Notes under the pieces: model-generated | Seen by the model: only the letters and a program-made list of their open reading frames with translations | The model's database searches: none | Told to the model about the DNA's origin: nothing | Source: Pseudomonas sp. ACN8 | Lineage (GTDB): Bacteria > Pseudomonadota > Gammaproteobacteria > Pseudomonadales > Pseudomonadaceae | DNA: 43,239 nt | NCBI RefSeq assembly: GCF_002303925.1 | Contig: NZ_MRCS01000054.1 | Coordinates: 1-43,239, forward strand | Direction: 5' to 3' | Program-made: the position numbers and the translations under genes | In this document: positions 24,936 through 32,684 of the stretch, in pieces | Numbering within the stretch: the stretch's first letter is position 1 | How the letters are laid out: each line of letters opens with the position of its first letter

Positions 24936-25886
24936 CTAGCCGGGGGGCGTCAATTGGCGCAGTAGCGTTTGTAACGTTTCAATCTGGCGTGCCTGCTCCC
25001 GCATCTGCCGGCGGTTTTCGCGGTGTTGAAGCAGGTACGGTTTGACCCGTTCCCGTAATACGGCGTACTCGGTCTGCAATTGTTGCAGCTTTGTCGTCTG
25101 CGCGTCGTGGGCCTGCTGGGTATCGCGCAGGGTCTGGGATTGTTGACGCAATTGTGCGTGCAGCACCCGATGCTCGTTGCGCAAGCGTTCCTGCTCACGG
25201 TACACCGTGACCAATTCTTCCTGTTTGGCCAGTTGCGCATTTTGCAGGGACCGCAGTTCCTGGCGTAACTGATTAGTCTGCTCGTCATGCCGGTGCAGTT
25301 CCTGCCCGCGCTGAGCCAGTTGCTCTTGCCGATAGTGTTCGAGCCCCTCCCGAGCATGCTGATGTTTGTCCTCCAGTGATTGCAGTTGCTGGGCCCGTTC
25401 TTCGAGGATCTGTTGCTGGCCGGCCACTAGCTGTCGCAATTGCTGGCGTTCCCCCTCGCTGTCTTGTAACTGTTCGCGCAGCATACGTTCGCACTGCCGC
25501 TGCTGTTCTAGCTCGCCGGTGAGATGGGTGATGGTGGTTTGCGACTGCTCCAACCGCTCGCCTAGCTGCGCGTGCGCCTGCGCATAGCTGGCCTGTTGCC
25601 GCTCAAGCTGCTCTTGCTCGTCGGCTACGGCGTCCCGCGCCTCCTGCTTTAGTTGCTCGGCTAGACTACTCACCAAGGTGGTCAATTTTTCATTGAGGGT
25701 GGGCGGCGGCGCAGGATTGGCGGCCAGACTACCGTTAAGTTCTTTCAAGTAGCGCTGGATCGTACTCTTTGAACCGGTGTTGCCCAGCTCAACGCGGACC
25801 AGGTCGATGCTCGGATGCAGCCCACGCCCTAACAAGGCGTCACGCGCCGCGTGCACCAAGGCTTTGTTGATACCGCCACGGGCCAT
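24936..25886 (-). CDS. KfrA-like DNA-binding coiled-coil protein
   Basis: A 316-residue protein. Residues 1-50 (GINKALVHAARDALLGRGLH, then STIQRYLKEL) form a KfrA-type N-terminal DNA-binding domain. From about residue 75 to the end it is a Gln/Glu/Arg-rich coiled coil. KfrA proteins are plasmid- or island-borne autorepressors and nucleoid-like proteins. AGGAG precedes the ATG at 25886, inside a 12-base palindrome that may be its operator. It is divergent from two tandem tyrosine recombinases, which it could also repress. Confidence 0.8.
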   Translation of the reverse strand: MARGGINKALVHAARDALLGRGLHPSIDLVRVELGNTGSKSTIQRYLKELNGSLAANPAPPPTLNEKLTTLVSSLAEQLKQEARDAVADEQEQLERQQASYAQAHAQLGERLEQSQTTITHLTGELEQQRQCERMLREQLQDSEGERQQLRQLVAGQQQILEERAQQLQSLEDKHQHAREGLEHYRQEQLAQRGQELHRHDEQTNQLRQELRSLQNAQLAKQEELVTVYREQERLRNEHRVLHAQLRQQSQTLRDTQQAHDAQTTKLQQLQTEYAVLRERVKPYLLQHRENRRQMREQARQIETLQTLLRQLTPPG

Positions 25887-25888
25887 GT

Positions 25889-25900
25889 CAGGAGCTCCTG
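25889..25900. promoter_or_regulatory. Palindrome over the KfrA-like ribosome-binding site
   Basis: CAGGAGCTCCTG is a perfect 12-base palindrome covering the AGGAG site of the KfrA-like gene, in the 109-base divergent region. It is a candidate operator or an RNA hairpin that hides the ribosome-binding site. Confidence 0.45.
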
Positions 25901-25995
25901 TAGGATTTCCGGATCTTAAGCAGTATGACGCATGCCATTTGACTTGCCTGGTTTCTGATCAGGACGACAAGCCCGCCGGGCGAGGAGGGTAGGGG

Positions 25996-26922
25996 ATGAC
26001 CACTGCCGCGGAGCGGTACCTGCAGGCGGCGCGGCGGGAAAGCACCACGCGCCGCTACCAGCAGGCCGTGGCGCATTTTGAGGTGGGCTGGGGTGGGTTT
26101 CTCCCCGCGTCGAGTGGCAGCATCGTGCGTTACCTGGCTGAGCACGCTGACGCCCTGTCGATCAGCACCTTGCGCGGTCATCTGGCGGCCTTGGCGCGTT
26201 GGCATCTGAAGCATGGTTTTGTCGACCCGACCAAAGCCCCGCAAGTGCGCGACGTGTTGCGCGGCATTCAGGCGCTGCACCCGCGGCAGGTCCGGCAAGC
26301 CGAACCGTTGCAACTGCGCGAACTGGAGCAGTGCGTGGCTGCATTACAAGTCGAGGCAGCATCGCCGGACCTGGCCGTGCGCCTGCGCGCCGGTCGCGAT
26401 CAGGCCTTGCTGCTCCTGGGTTTTTGGCGTGCGTTTCGCAGTGATGACCTGTGCCGCCTGCGCATTGAAGCCAATCAGCTCGTGCCGGGCGAAGGGCTGA
26501 GTCTGTTCCTAGCCAGCAGCAAGTCCGACCGTGAGCATCAGGGCCGCAGCGTCAGTGTGCCGGCGTTAAAACGGCTGTGTCCGGTTCAGGCGTATGAGGA
26601 GTGGCTGAGCCTCAGTCAATTGCAGCAGGGGCCGGTGTTTTGTGGCATCGATCGCTGGGGCCACCTGTCCACCGAGGCCCTGCACCCGTACAGCGTGGCG
26701 CGGGTGGTGCGCCGGGCTTTGACCCGCGGCGGGGTCGCGGGGGAGCGCTACAGCGGGCATTCCTTGCGCCGCGGTTTTGCTACCTGGGCCACGCGTAACC
26801 AATGGAGCACCAAGGCCTTGATGGAGTACGTCGGCTGGCGCGACGTGCACAGCGCGCTGCGCTACGTGGAGGCCGACGCGCCGTTCGGTGACTGGCGGCG
26901 TCATGCAGGAGAGTCAAAATGA
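25996..26922 (+). CDS. Tyrosine recombinase/integrase, first of a tandem pair
   Basis: A 308-residue recombinase with GAGGAGGG upstream of ATG 25996. The N-terminal SAM-like core-binding domain (residues 1-95) precedes the catalytic domain. The active-site set is visible: Arg148 (AFRSDDL), Lys176 (ASSKSDR), HSLRR (His255, Arg258), Trp281 (VGWRDV) and nucleophile Tyr290 (LRYVE). It is roughly two-thirds identical to the next gene. It probably moves or circularises the island; the KfrA-like gene is divergent. Confidence 0.9.
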   Translation: MTTAAERYLQAARRESTTRRYQQAVAHFEVGWGGFLPASSGSIVRYLAEHADALSISTLRGHLAALARWHLKHGFVDPTKAPQVRDVLRGIQALHPRQVRQAEPLQLRELEQCVAALQVEAASPDLAVRLRAGRDQALLLLGFWRAFRSDDLCRLRIEANQLVPGEGLSLFLASSKSDREHQGRSVSVPALKRLCPVQAYEEWLSLSQLQQGPVFCGIDRWGHLSTEALHPYSVARVVRRALTRGGVAGERYSGHSLRRGFATWATRNQWSTKALMEYVGWRDVHSALRYVEADAPFGDWRRHAGESK

Positions 26923-27093
26923 CTGCGTGGCGACGATTTCGTACCGCGCTACGGCCTACGTTATTACAGCTGTACAACGTGCTCAGTTCACCTTTGAAAT
27001 GGGTGATTCAACAGGTATGAGAAACCAAGATTCTTGAACGTGATAAGCCTTTCTCGATGCAGAGCTCCGGAAAGGCGGTATGCGGGAGGTGGG

Positions 27094-28002
27094 ATGAGCG
27101 ATTCAGCCGAGCGATACCTGCAAGCAGCTAGACGCGACAGCACCCAGCGCCGCTATGCGCAAGCCGTTGAACACTTTGAAGCGGAGTGGGGCGGGGTGCT
27201 GCCGGCCTCCAGTGAAAACGTCGTGCGTTACCTGGCCGCCTATGGTGCAAAGCTGTCCAGCAACACCCTGCGCACGCACCTGGCGGCCTTAGCCCAATGG
27301 CACCAGCAGCACGGCTTCAATGACCCGACCAAGGCGTCGCGGGTACGCGATGTCCTGCGCGGCATTCAGGCGCTGCATCCGCAATCCATCAAGCAGGCCG
27401 AAGTGCTGCAGTTACAGCGGCTGGAAGCATGCATCGAGGGTCTGGCCGGGCAATTGACTGCCGATCAGATGGCGCTGCGGCTGCGTGCCGCGCGGGACCA
27501 AGCGTTGATCCTGATGGGTTTCTGGCGTGCGCTGCGGGGGGACGAATTGTGTCGACTGCGGGTCGAGCACATTCAGCTGCGCGAAGGACAAGAGTTGGAA
27601 ATCTTTCTCGCCAGCAGCAAGACCGATCGCGACCACCGCGGCCGTACCTTGGTGGTCCCGGCCCTGAAGCGTCTCTGCCCAGTGGATGCCTACCAGTACT
27701 GGCTGGCGGTCAGCGGCATCAACCAAGGGCCGGTATTTCGCGCCATTGATCGCTGGGGCCATCTAGCGGAGGGGCGAGTCAATCCGAATAGCCTCTCGCG
27801 TATTTTGCGGCTGGCGTTTATGCGCAGCGGTGTGGCTGGCGAGGGTTACACCGCGCATTCACTGCGCCGCGGCTTTGCTACGTGGGCTAGTCGCAACCAA
27901 TGGAGCAGCAAGGCGTTGATGGAGTATGTCGGCTGGCGCGATGTGCAGTCGGCAGCGCGTTACATTGACGCTGATGCTCCTTTCGGCGATTGGATTCGTT
28001 GA
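27094..28002 (+). CDS. Tyrosine recombinase/integrase, second of a tandem pair
   Basis: A 302-residue recombinase; ATG 27094 is chosen for its GGGAGG site, and the sequence aligns from its first residues with the neighbour (SAERYLQAARR in both). Catalytic residues are again all present (ALRGDEL Arg, ASSKTDR Lys, HSLRRG, GWRDV, ARYID Tyr). The 171-base gap from the first copy contains no gene. The pair probably arose by duplication; the two could act together or on different sites. Confidence 0.88.
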   Translation: MSDSAERYLQAARRDSTQRRYAQAVEHFEAEWGGVLPASSENVVRYLAAYGAKLSSNTLRTHLAALAQWHQQHGFNDPTKASRVRDVLRGIQALHPQSIKQAEVLQLQRLEACIEGLAGQLTADQMALRLRAARDQALILMGFWRALRGDELCRLRVEHIQLREGQELEIFLASSKTDRDHRGRTLVVPALKRLCPVDAYQYWLAVSGINQGPVFRAIDRWGHLAEGRVNPNSLSRILRLAFMRSGVAGEGYTAHSLRRGFATWASRNQWSSKALMEYVGWRDVQSAARYIDADAPFGDWIR

Positions 28003-28740
28003 GCGCTCCGACTGCCAAAGCGTTCGTTCAGTCGGGAAGAGGAAAGGCACAGTGTCGTGACTGATCCTGGGGGGATTTCGATCGTATTGTTTCGCGGAAT
28101 GGCTAGCCGATTTTTGCCTGTCACCACCGTCAACCTTGAGTCGTTTACAGCCCTTTACGGCAGGCAGCAATCCGCCAATAGCCGTAAGTGAAGGAATATT
28201 GTCTTTATGGCTATTTTAAGCACTTAAAGGAAACATTTCTTTTCCTTACTGCTGGTAATTTTGGACAAAGTTTAAGCGAGGGAGAGCATTCGCGCGTGCG
28301 GCCATGAACCGTCGCCGTTCAGAGTTGCCCGACGCGCCTTGTATTCTGACCGGTAGAAAACGCCCCAAAGGCCTAGGATATTGAGAGACGGTTTTATCCA
28401 CCCTTTTTTGCGGGCCTACTGCACGCTTGGTTTTTCGTCGCCGAGAGATGCATGCAGGGAAGTTATGGATTTTTGCATAAAAGCGCATAAGGTTATATTT
28501 CTAGATTTTTATGCTAGCTGCGACGCGTAAGTGGCAAAAATATATCTAAAATACCTAGAATTTAAACTATTCTGGCATTCACCTTTTTGCCCTTGCTCCG
28601 CGTATTTTAACTATTGCTCTGGCTACAGCGGCTTGTTTGGTCGATTTCTGTCTATCGCAACAGTCAGCTTTGGGTCGGGTAGCGACCCCCCCCATTGTGA
28701 CTGATCCACCCTTGCCCTCCCTCAACGTGGAGGACGAGCC
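28003..28740. other. Non-coding stretch with degenerate dispersed repeats
   Basis: No gene supported. Two degraded copies of a Pseudomonas intergenic repeat occur, around 28090-28165 (CCGATTTTTGCCTGTCACC) and 28630-28690 (GGTCGATTTCTGTCTATCGC). An AT-rich imperfect inverted repeat spans about 28488-28560 (GGTTATATTTCTAGATTTTT facing AAAAATATATCTAAAATACC) and could be a recombinase site. Confidence 0.5.
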
Positions 28741-29361
28741 ATGAACACTATTGCTACATACCGCCATCAGACTTGGAACAAGGGGAAGCTTGTCGGGCAG
28801 AAAGCTCCGCTTCGAGTAAGAGATATCTGGGCTATGTGCGTAAGACTTCAGGTTGCTGAGAAGACGCGTCATTTGGCGCTCTTCAACTTGGCCATCGATA
28901 GCAAGCTGTGTGTCTGTGACTTAACCAAGTTGCGAGTCCGAGACATCGCCCATGGGGAGCATGTGTCGTCACGGGCCATCGTGATGCAGCAAAAAACTCA
29001 GCACCCAGTGCAATTTGAAATCACTGAGCAAACCCGAACGGTTCTGGAGGCTTGGATGCGCCAGGCGCGTCTCCGCAGCGAGGACTTCTTGTTCCCGAGT
29101 CGGTTGCACGCCTCAGACCATCTTTCCACCAGGCAATACACTCGAATAGTCAAAGCTTGGGTGACAGCCATTGGCCTTGATCCAACCATTTACGGTACCC
29201 AGACGCTACGGAGAAGCAAGGCCTCGTTGATCTATCGCAGGACGAAGAACCTGAGAGCCGTCCAACTCCTGCTTGGTCATACGAAGCTTGAAAGCACTGT
29301 CAGATACCTGGGAATCGAGGTCGATGATGCCTTGGAAATGTTGGAGCAGACGGAGGTCTGA
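28741..29361 (+). CDS. Short tyrosine recombinase with altered catalytic residues
   Basis: A 206-residue FimB/integron-like tyrosine recombinase with GGAGGA before ATG 28741. The C-terminal region is canonical: Arg157 in QTLRRSK, His180 in LLGHTK, Tyr189 in VRYLGIEV, and Lys85 in QQKTQHP. At box I, where family members read SKLRGCDL, this copy reads SKLCVCDL (Cys57 for the catalytic Arg). The box II His (THSLRR) is Gln154. The comparison is from memory of the family. The protein is likely impaired or has another role. Confidence 0.82.
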   Translation: MNTIATYRHQTWNKGKLVGQKAPLRVRDIWAMCVRLQVAEKTRHLALFNLAIDSKLCVCDLTKLRVRDIAHGEHVSSRAIVMQQKTQHPVQFEITEQTRTVLEAWMRQARLRSEDFLFPSRLHASDHLSTRQYTRIVKAWVTAIGLDPTIYGTQTLRRSKASLIYRRTKNLRAVQLLLGHTKLESTVRYLGIEVDDALEMLEQTEV

Positions 29362-29372
29362 TCATCCATAGT

Positions 29373-29393
29373 GACGGTCGACGCTAGACCGTC
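29373..29393. repeat. Hairpin after the short recombinase
   Basis: GACGGTC (29373-29379) pairs with GACCGTC (29387-29393) around a 7-base loop, 11 bases after the stop. It lacks a T-run, so it is only a weak terminator candidate. Confidence 0.4.
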
Positions 29394-29404
29394 GCTGTCC
29401 GACC

Positions 29405-31082
29405 CAGGCTGTGTGAAAACACCTGCAATTGTCTAATCTTCTGATCGTTGAGATCGTAGCGGGGGCGATCATGAAGCGATTTATTGAAGGTGAGGCTCGG
29501 ACGCAAGTCACCTTGCTGCCGGAGTGTCTGGACGATTACGTAGCCGAAGAAAATCCAGTGCGCGTGGTCGATGTTTTCGTCGATGAACTCGACCTGGGCG
29601 CACTTGGTTTTGAAGGCGTCGATCCTGCCGCAACTGGTCGTCCGGCCTATCACCCAGCGGTGTTGCTGAAGATCTATATCTACGGCTATCTCAATCGAAT
29701 TCAGTCCAGCCGCCGGCTTGAGCGTGAGGCCGAGCGCAACGTCGAGTTGATGTGGCTAGCGGGGCGTTTGGCTCCGGACTTCAAAACCATTGCCGACTTT
29801 CGCAAAGACAACGGCAAAGCCATTCGCAGCGTATGCCGCCAGTTCGTAGTTCTTTGCCGCAACCTCAATCTCTTCTCTCAGTCGATCATCGCCATCGACG
29901 GCAGCAAATTCAAAGCCGTCAATAATCGCGACCGCAACTTCACTCAGGGCAAGGTGAAGGCACGCATGCAGCAGATCGAGCAGAGCATTGATCGCTATCT
30001 GGCGGCGATGGATTCGGCGGATCGGGCAACGCCCGAAGTGGCCGAGGCCAAAGCAGAGCGGCTTAAAGAAAAGATAGAAACACTGAAAAAGCAGATGCAG
30101 AAACTCAAGGAAGTCGAGGTGCAGCTCCACGAAAGTCCAGACCAGCAGATCTCCCTCACAGACCCAGATGCACGCTCAATGGCCACGAGCAGCCGAGGCA
30201 CCGGAACGGTTGGCTACAACGTACAAACAGCTGTCGACGACAAACACCATCTGATCATTGCCCATGAGGTGACCAACGTTGGTAATGATCGTGGGCAACT
30301 GAGCAATATGGCGAACCAGGCGCGTGAAGAAATCGAGGCTGAATCGCTAACGGTGGTGGCCGACCGAGGCTATTACAAAGGTCTGGAAATCCTTGCTTGC
30401 GAGCAAGCCGGCATCACTACCTACGTACCGAAACCCCTCACATCTGGCAGCAAAGCCGAAGGCAGAGTCGGCAAGCAGGACTTCATCTATCTTATTGCGT
30501 CGGACGAGTATCGATGCCCTGCGGGGCAGTTACTAACCAGGCGGCATTCGTCGATGGAAGACGGCATGTTATTGCATTGTTACTACTTCTCGGGCTGCCA
30601 GTCCTGCTCAATGCAAAAGCAATGTACGACGGGAAAGGAGCGCCGTGTGAAGCGCTGGGAACATGAGGCTGTAGTCGACGCGATGCAGGTTCGGCTAGAA
30701 CATGATCCAGCGATGATGAGGGTTCGTCGACAGACCGTTGAACATCCTTTCGGAACGCTCAAGTCCTGGATGGGAAGTACCCACTTCCTGACCAAAACCC
30801 TGCCGAGGGTGAGCACTGAGATGAGCCTTCATGTGCTCGCCTACAACCTCAAACGAATGATGAGCATCTTCGGCATCGCAGGACTGCTTGAGGCGATCAG
30901 GGCGTGAATCCAGCCGTTTGGCTCGCCAGTTAGTAGCCGTTTGGGCCGCTGACGCGGCCCAAACGGCATTACGAACGTCTATGTAACTGACTAAGGTTAT
31001 TCGCGCTTCCGCCCGCTGATTCCACAGGCAACCCTCGCAACTTTCAGTTTTCGACGTATTTAGTGCGTTTTCACACAGCCTG
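29405..31082 (+). mobile_element. Complete IS1182-family insertion sequence
   Basis: A 1678-base element bounded by inverted ends CAGGCTGTGTGAAAAC (from 29405) and GTTTTCACACAGCCTG (ending 31082). The flanks carry GACC at 29401-29404 and at 31083-31086, a 4-bp target duplication. It holds one intact transposase gene. The target is a dispersed intergenic repeat: joining the flanks restores GACCCATAGCTGCCC. Intact ends and duplication indicate a fairly recent insertion. Confidence 0.88.
29471..30907 (+). CDS. IS1182-family transposase
   Basis: A 478-residue DDE transposase; ATG 29471 gives the usual N-terminus (MKRFIEGEARTQVTLLPECL) and the upstream extension is inside the IS end. The DDE-type domain shows IIAIDGSKFKAVNN (first Asp), VVADRGYYKG (second Asp) and a late VEHPFGTLKSWMG segment with the final Glu. 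A zinc-like CYYFSGCQSCSMQKQC cluster lies before it. A coiled-coil insertion of about 80 residues follows the first Asp, typical of this family. The gene looks intact. Confidence 0.93.
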   Translation: MKRFIEGEARTQVTLLPECLDDYVAEENPVRVVDVFVDELDLGALGFEGVDPAATGRPAYHPAVLLKIYIYGYLNRIQSSRRLEREAERNVELMWLAGRLAPDFKTIADFRKDNGKAIRSVCRQFVVLCRNLNLFSQSIIAIDGSKFKAVNNRDRNFTQGKVKARMQQIEQSIDRYLAAMDSADRATPEVAEAKAERLKEKIETLKKQMQKLKEVEVQLHESPDQQISLTDPDARSMATSSRGTGTVGYNVQTAVDDKHHLIIAHEVTNVGNDRGQLSNMANQAREEIEAESLTVVADRGYYKGLEILACEQAGITTYVPKPLTSGSKAEGRVGKQDFIYLIASDEYRCPAGQLLTRRHSSMEDGMLLHCYYFSGCQSCSMQKQCTTGKERRVKRWEHEAVVDAMQVRLEHDPAMMRVRRQTVEHPFGTLKSWMGSTHFLTKTLPRVSTEMSLHVLAYNLKRMMSIFGIAGLLEAIRA

Positions 31083-31515
31083 GACCCATAGCTGCCCTTC
31101 GCGAAGGGCGGAGGTCGGCCGTTCTCTGCCTGTCGACTCTTGTGTGTGCATTGGTCAACCGTATGCAAACGGCGGTCACCGCGAATGCAAATGTCTTGTG
31201 AATGGCAATGGATTGGGTGGCCATGTGCGATGCAATTAAGCGTTTAGGAACACTTGAGAACTCACCGAACTCGACGTGTCGCATGAGGCTAAACGCTCCA
31301 CGACGACTTCTTCGCTTCGATAAAAGAGGCCGACCTGCGTTGCTGCCTGCCTGAGCGTGGACCGGATCAATGAGAGATCGCTGTCCAAGTGTTTGTAGAA
31401 TGGGCGTCAAAGTGCGCGTGGAATCCGCAGACCAACTTGCGCACAGAGGCTAAACCCCTTGAAACATTGGTTTTGGGGGGTTATCAGAGAGGGAGATAGA
31501 ATTGTGTCAAAGTCG
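31083..31515. other. Dispersed repeat remnant and intergenic DNA
   Basis: The first 50 bases complete the intergenic repeat split by the IS, with CTGCCCTTCGCGAAGGGCGG forming a palindrome. The iterated array follows, then about 250 bases without a supported gene. A short AACCCC/GGGGTT hairpin lies near 31453-31482. Confidence 0.5.
31138..31228. repeat. Array of 22-bp iterated units (IS21-like end?)
   Basis: Four consecutive units of 22 bases follow the pattern xTGGTCAxxxxxATGCAAxxx: TTGGTCAACCGTATGCAAAC, CGGTCACCGCGAATGCAAAT, a degenerate CTTGTGAATGGCAATGGATT, and GTGGCCATGTGCGATGCAAT. The same pattern, with the same GGCCGTTCTCTGCC motif 35 bases in front, occurs at the end of the window. 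No transposase gene follows here, so this is a solitary end. Confidence 0.6.
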
Positions 31516-31556
31516 AAAAACCGGCGCGGTTATGCCGCTTGACGGCAATACGCCGG
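31516..31556 (-). terminator. Intrinsic terminator of the nap operon
   Basis: On the minus strand CCGGCGTATTGCCG pairs with CGGCATAACCGCGCCGG around a TCAAG loop and is followed by five T (31520-31516). It lies 20 bases after the napC stop. Confidence 0.85.
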
Positions 31557-31575
31557 GAAAACTCGGCGGGGTCGG

Positions 31576-32172
31576 CTACCAGCCTTTGACCCCGCTCATG
31601 TCGGGCAGCTTGTGGGCAATGCCCTTATGACAGTCAATACAGGTGGCCTGCCCGCTGGCCAGTGATGTGGAATGCATATTGGCGGCGCGTTTGCCCTGAC
31701 GGGTAAAGTCCATGAATTCAAAGTTATGGCAATTGCGGCATTCTCGGGAGTCGTTTGCCTTGAGCCGCCCCCACTCGTGCTCGGCCAGTTCACGGCGCAT
31801 ATCGAGAAATTTTTCCCGGGTATCGATCGTTCCGAACACCTTGCCCCACACCTCCTTGGAAGCCTGCATTTTGCGGGCAATCTTGTGCGTCCACTCATGC
31901 GGGACGTGACAGTCCGGACAGGTGGCTCGTACGCCGGAGCGATTGGTGTAGTGAATGGTTTCCTGTAGTTCGACAAAAACGTTGTCGCGCATTTCATGAC
32001 AGGAAATGCAGAACTTCTCGGTATTGGTGGCTTCCAGCGCAGTGTTGAAACCACCCCAGAAAATCACCCCGGCGATGAACCCGCCGAGTGTCAGAAAGCC
32101 CAGGCTGTAATGCACGCTGGGGCGACGCAGAATGCCCCAATAGTCTTTGAGCAGCGCACGCAAGGATTTCAT
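31576..32172 (-). CDS. napC: NapC/NirT-family tetrahaem cytochrome c
   Basis: A 198-residue membrane-anchored cytochrome. One N-terminal transmembrane helix (about residues 21-43) is followed by four CxxCH haem sites: CISCH, CPDCH, CRNCH and CIDCH. NapC takes electrons from quinol in the inner membrane and passes them to the periplasmic NapAB reductase. GGAGAG precedes the start at 32172; it is 9 bases after napB. It is the last gene of napEDABC and is followed by a strong terminator. Confidence 0.95.
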   Translation of the reverse strand: MKSLRALLKDYWGILRRPSVHYSLGFLTLGGFIAGVIFWGGFNTALEATNTEKFCISCHEMRDNVFVELQETIHYTNRSGVRATCPDCHVPHEWTHKIARKMQASKEVWGKVFGTIDTREKFLDMRRELAEHEWGRLKANDSRECRNCHNFEFMDFTRQGKRAANMHSTSLASGQATCIDCHKGIAHKLPDMSGVKGW

Positions 32173-32181
32173 GGCCTCTCC

Positions 32182-32673
32182 TTAAGGTTTCTGCTGGCCG
32201 TTGATTTCGTCTTGCAGCACCTGGTCAATGTTCTTGAAGTTGTTGCCCACCAGAGGCTTTACGTCTTTCTGTGGCACATGACACTGAGTACAGAAATACC
32301 GACGCGGCGAAACAGCGGCCAGCGCCTGACCATCACGGTCCATGTAGTGGGTGATACTGATCATCGGCGCCTGAGTGCGGGCACTATTGGCACGGCTGTG
32401 ACAGGACAGGCACTTGTTGCTGTTCTTGTCGATCGGATACCCCCGAATACTGTGGGGGATGGTGGGCGGCTGGTCAGGATAATTACGCTCGCGCTTGAGG
32501 TCCTTGTTCTCGTCATCAGCCATCAGCGGTGCCGCAAACTCCTGGGTCAAGGTCCCTCCGGGTCGCCGGCCATCCGGCGCAGGAGCATCCAGCGGGTAAT
32601 CGGGCTGAGCCGCGAATGCCAGTGGCACCCACAGCAACAGAGCAGCAAGCAAAGACAGCGAATGACTCTTCAT
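32182..32673 (-). CDS. napB: Periplasmic nitrate reductase small subunit, dihaem cytochrome
   Basis: A 163-residue protein with a signal peptide (cleavage near AFA-AQ, residues 20-23) and two CxxCH haem c sites, CLSCH and CTQCH. Distal His ligands are probably those in the SITHYMD and neighbouring segments. NapB transfers electrons from NapC to NapA. It begins 11 bases after the napA stop with a good ribosome-binding site (AGGAGCGC). Confidence 0.95.
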   Translation of the reverse strand: MKSHSLSLLAALLLWVPLAFAAQPDYPLDAPAPDGRRPGGTLTQEFAAPLMADDENKDLKRERNYPDQPPTIPHSIRGYPIDKNSNKCLSCHSRANSARTQAPMISITHYMDRDGQALAAVSPRRYFCTQCHVPQKDVKPLVGNNFKNIDQVLQDEINGQQKP

Positions 32674-32684
32674 CTGAGCGCTCC

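Noticed and set aside
25996..29361. GInt-type island (ginABCD recombinase set)
   Set aside because: Three tyrosine recombinase genes are present, but they are not overlapping, two are close paralogues, and the third is a short family, unlike the ginABC arrangement.
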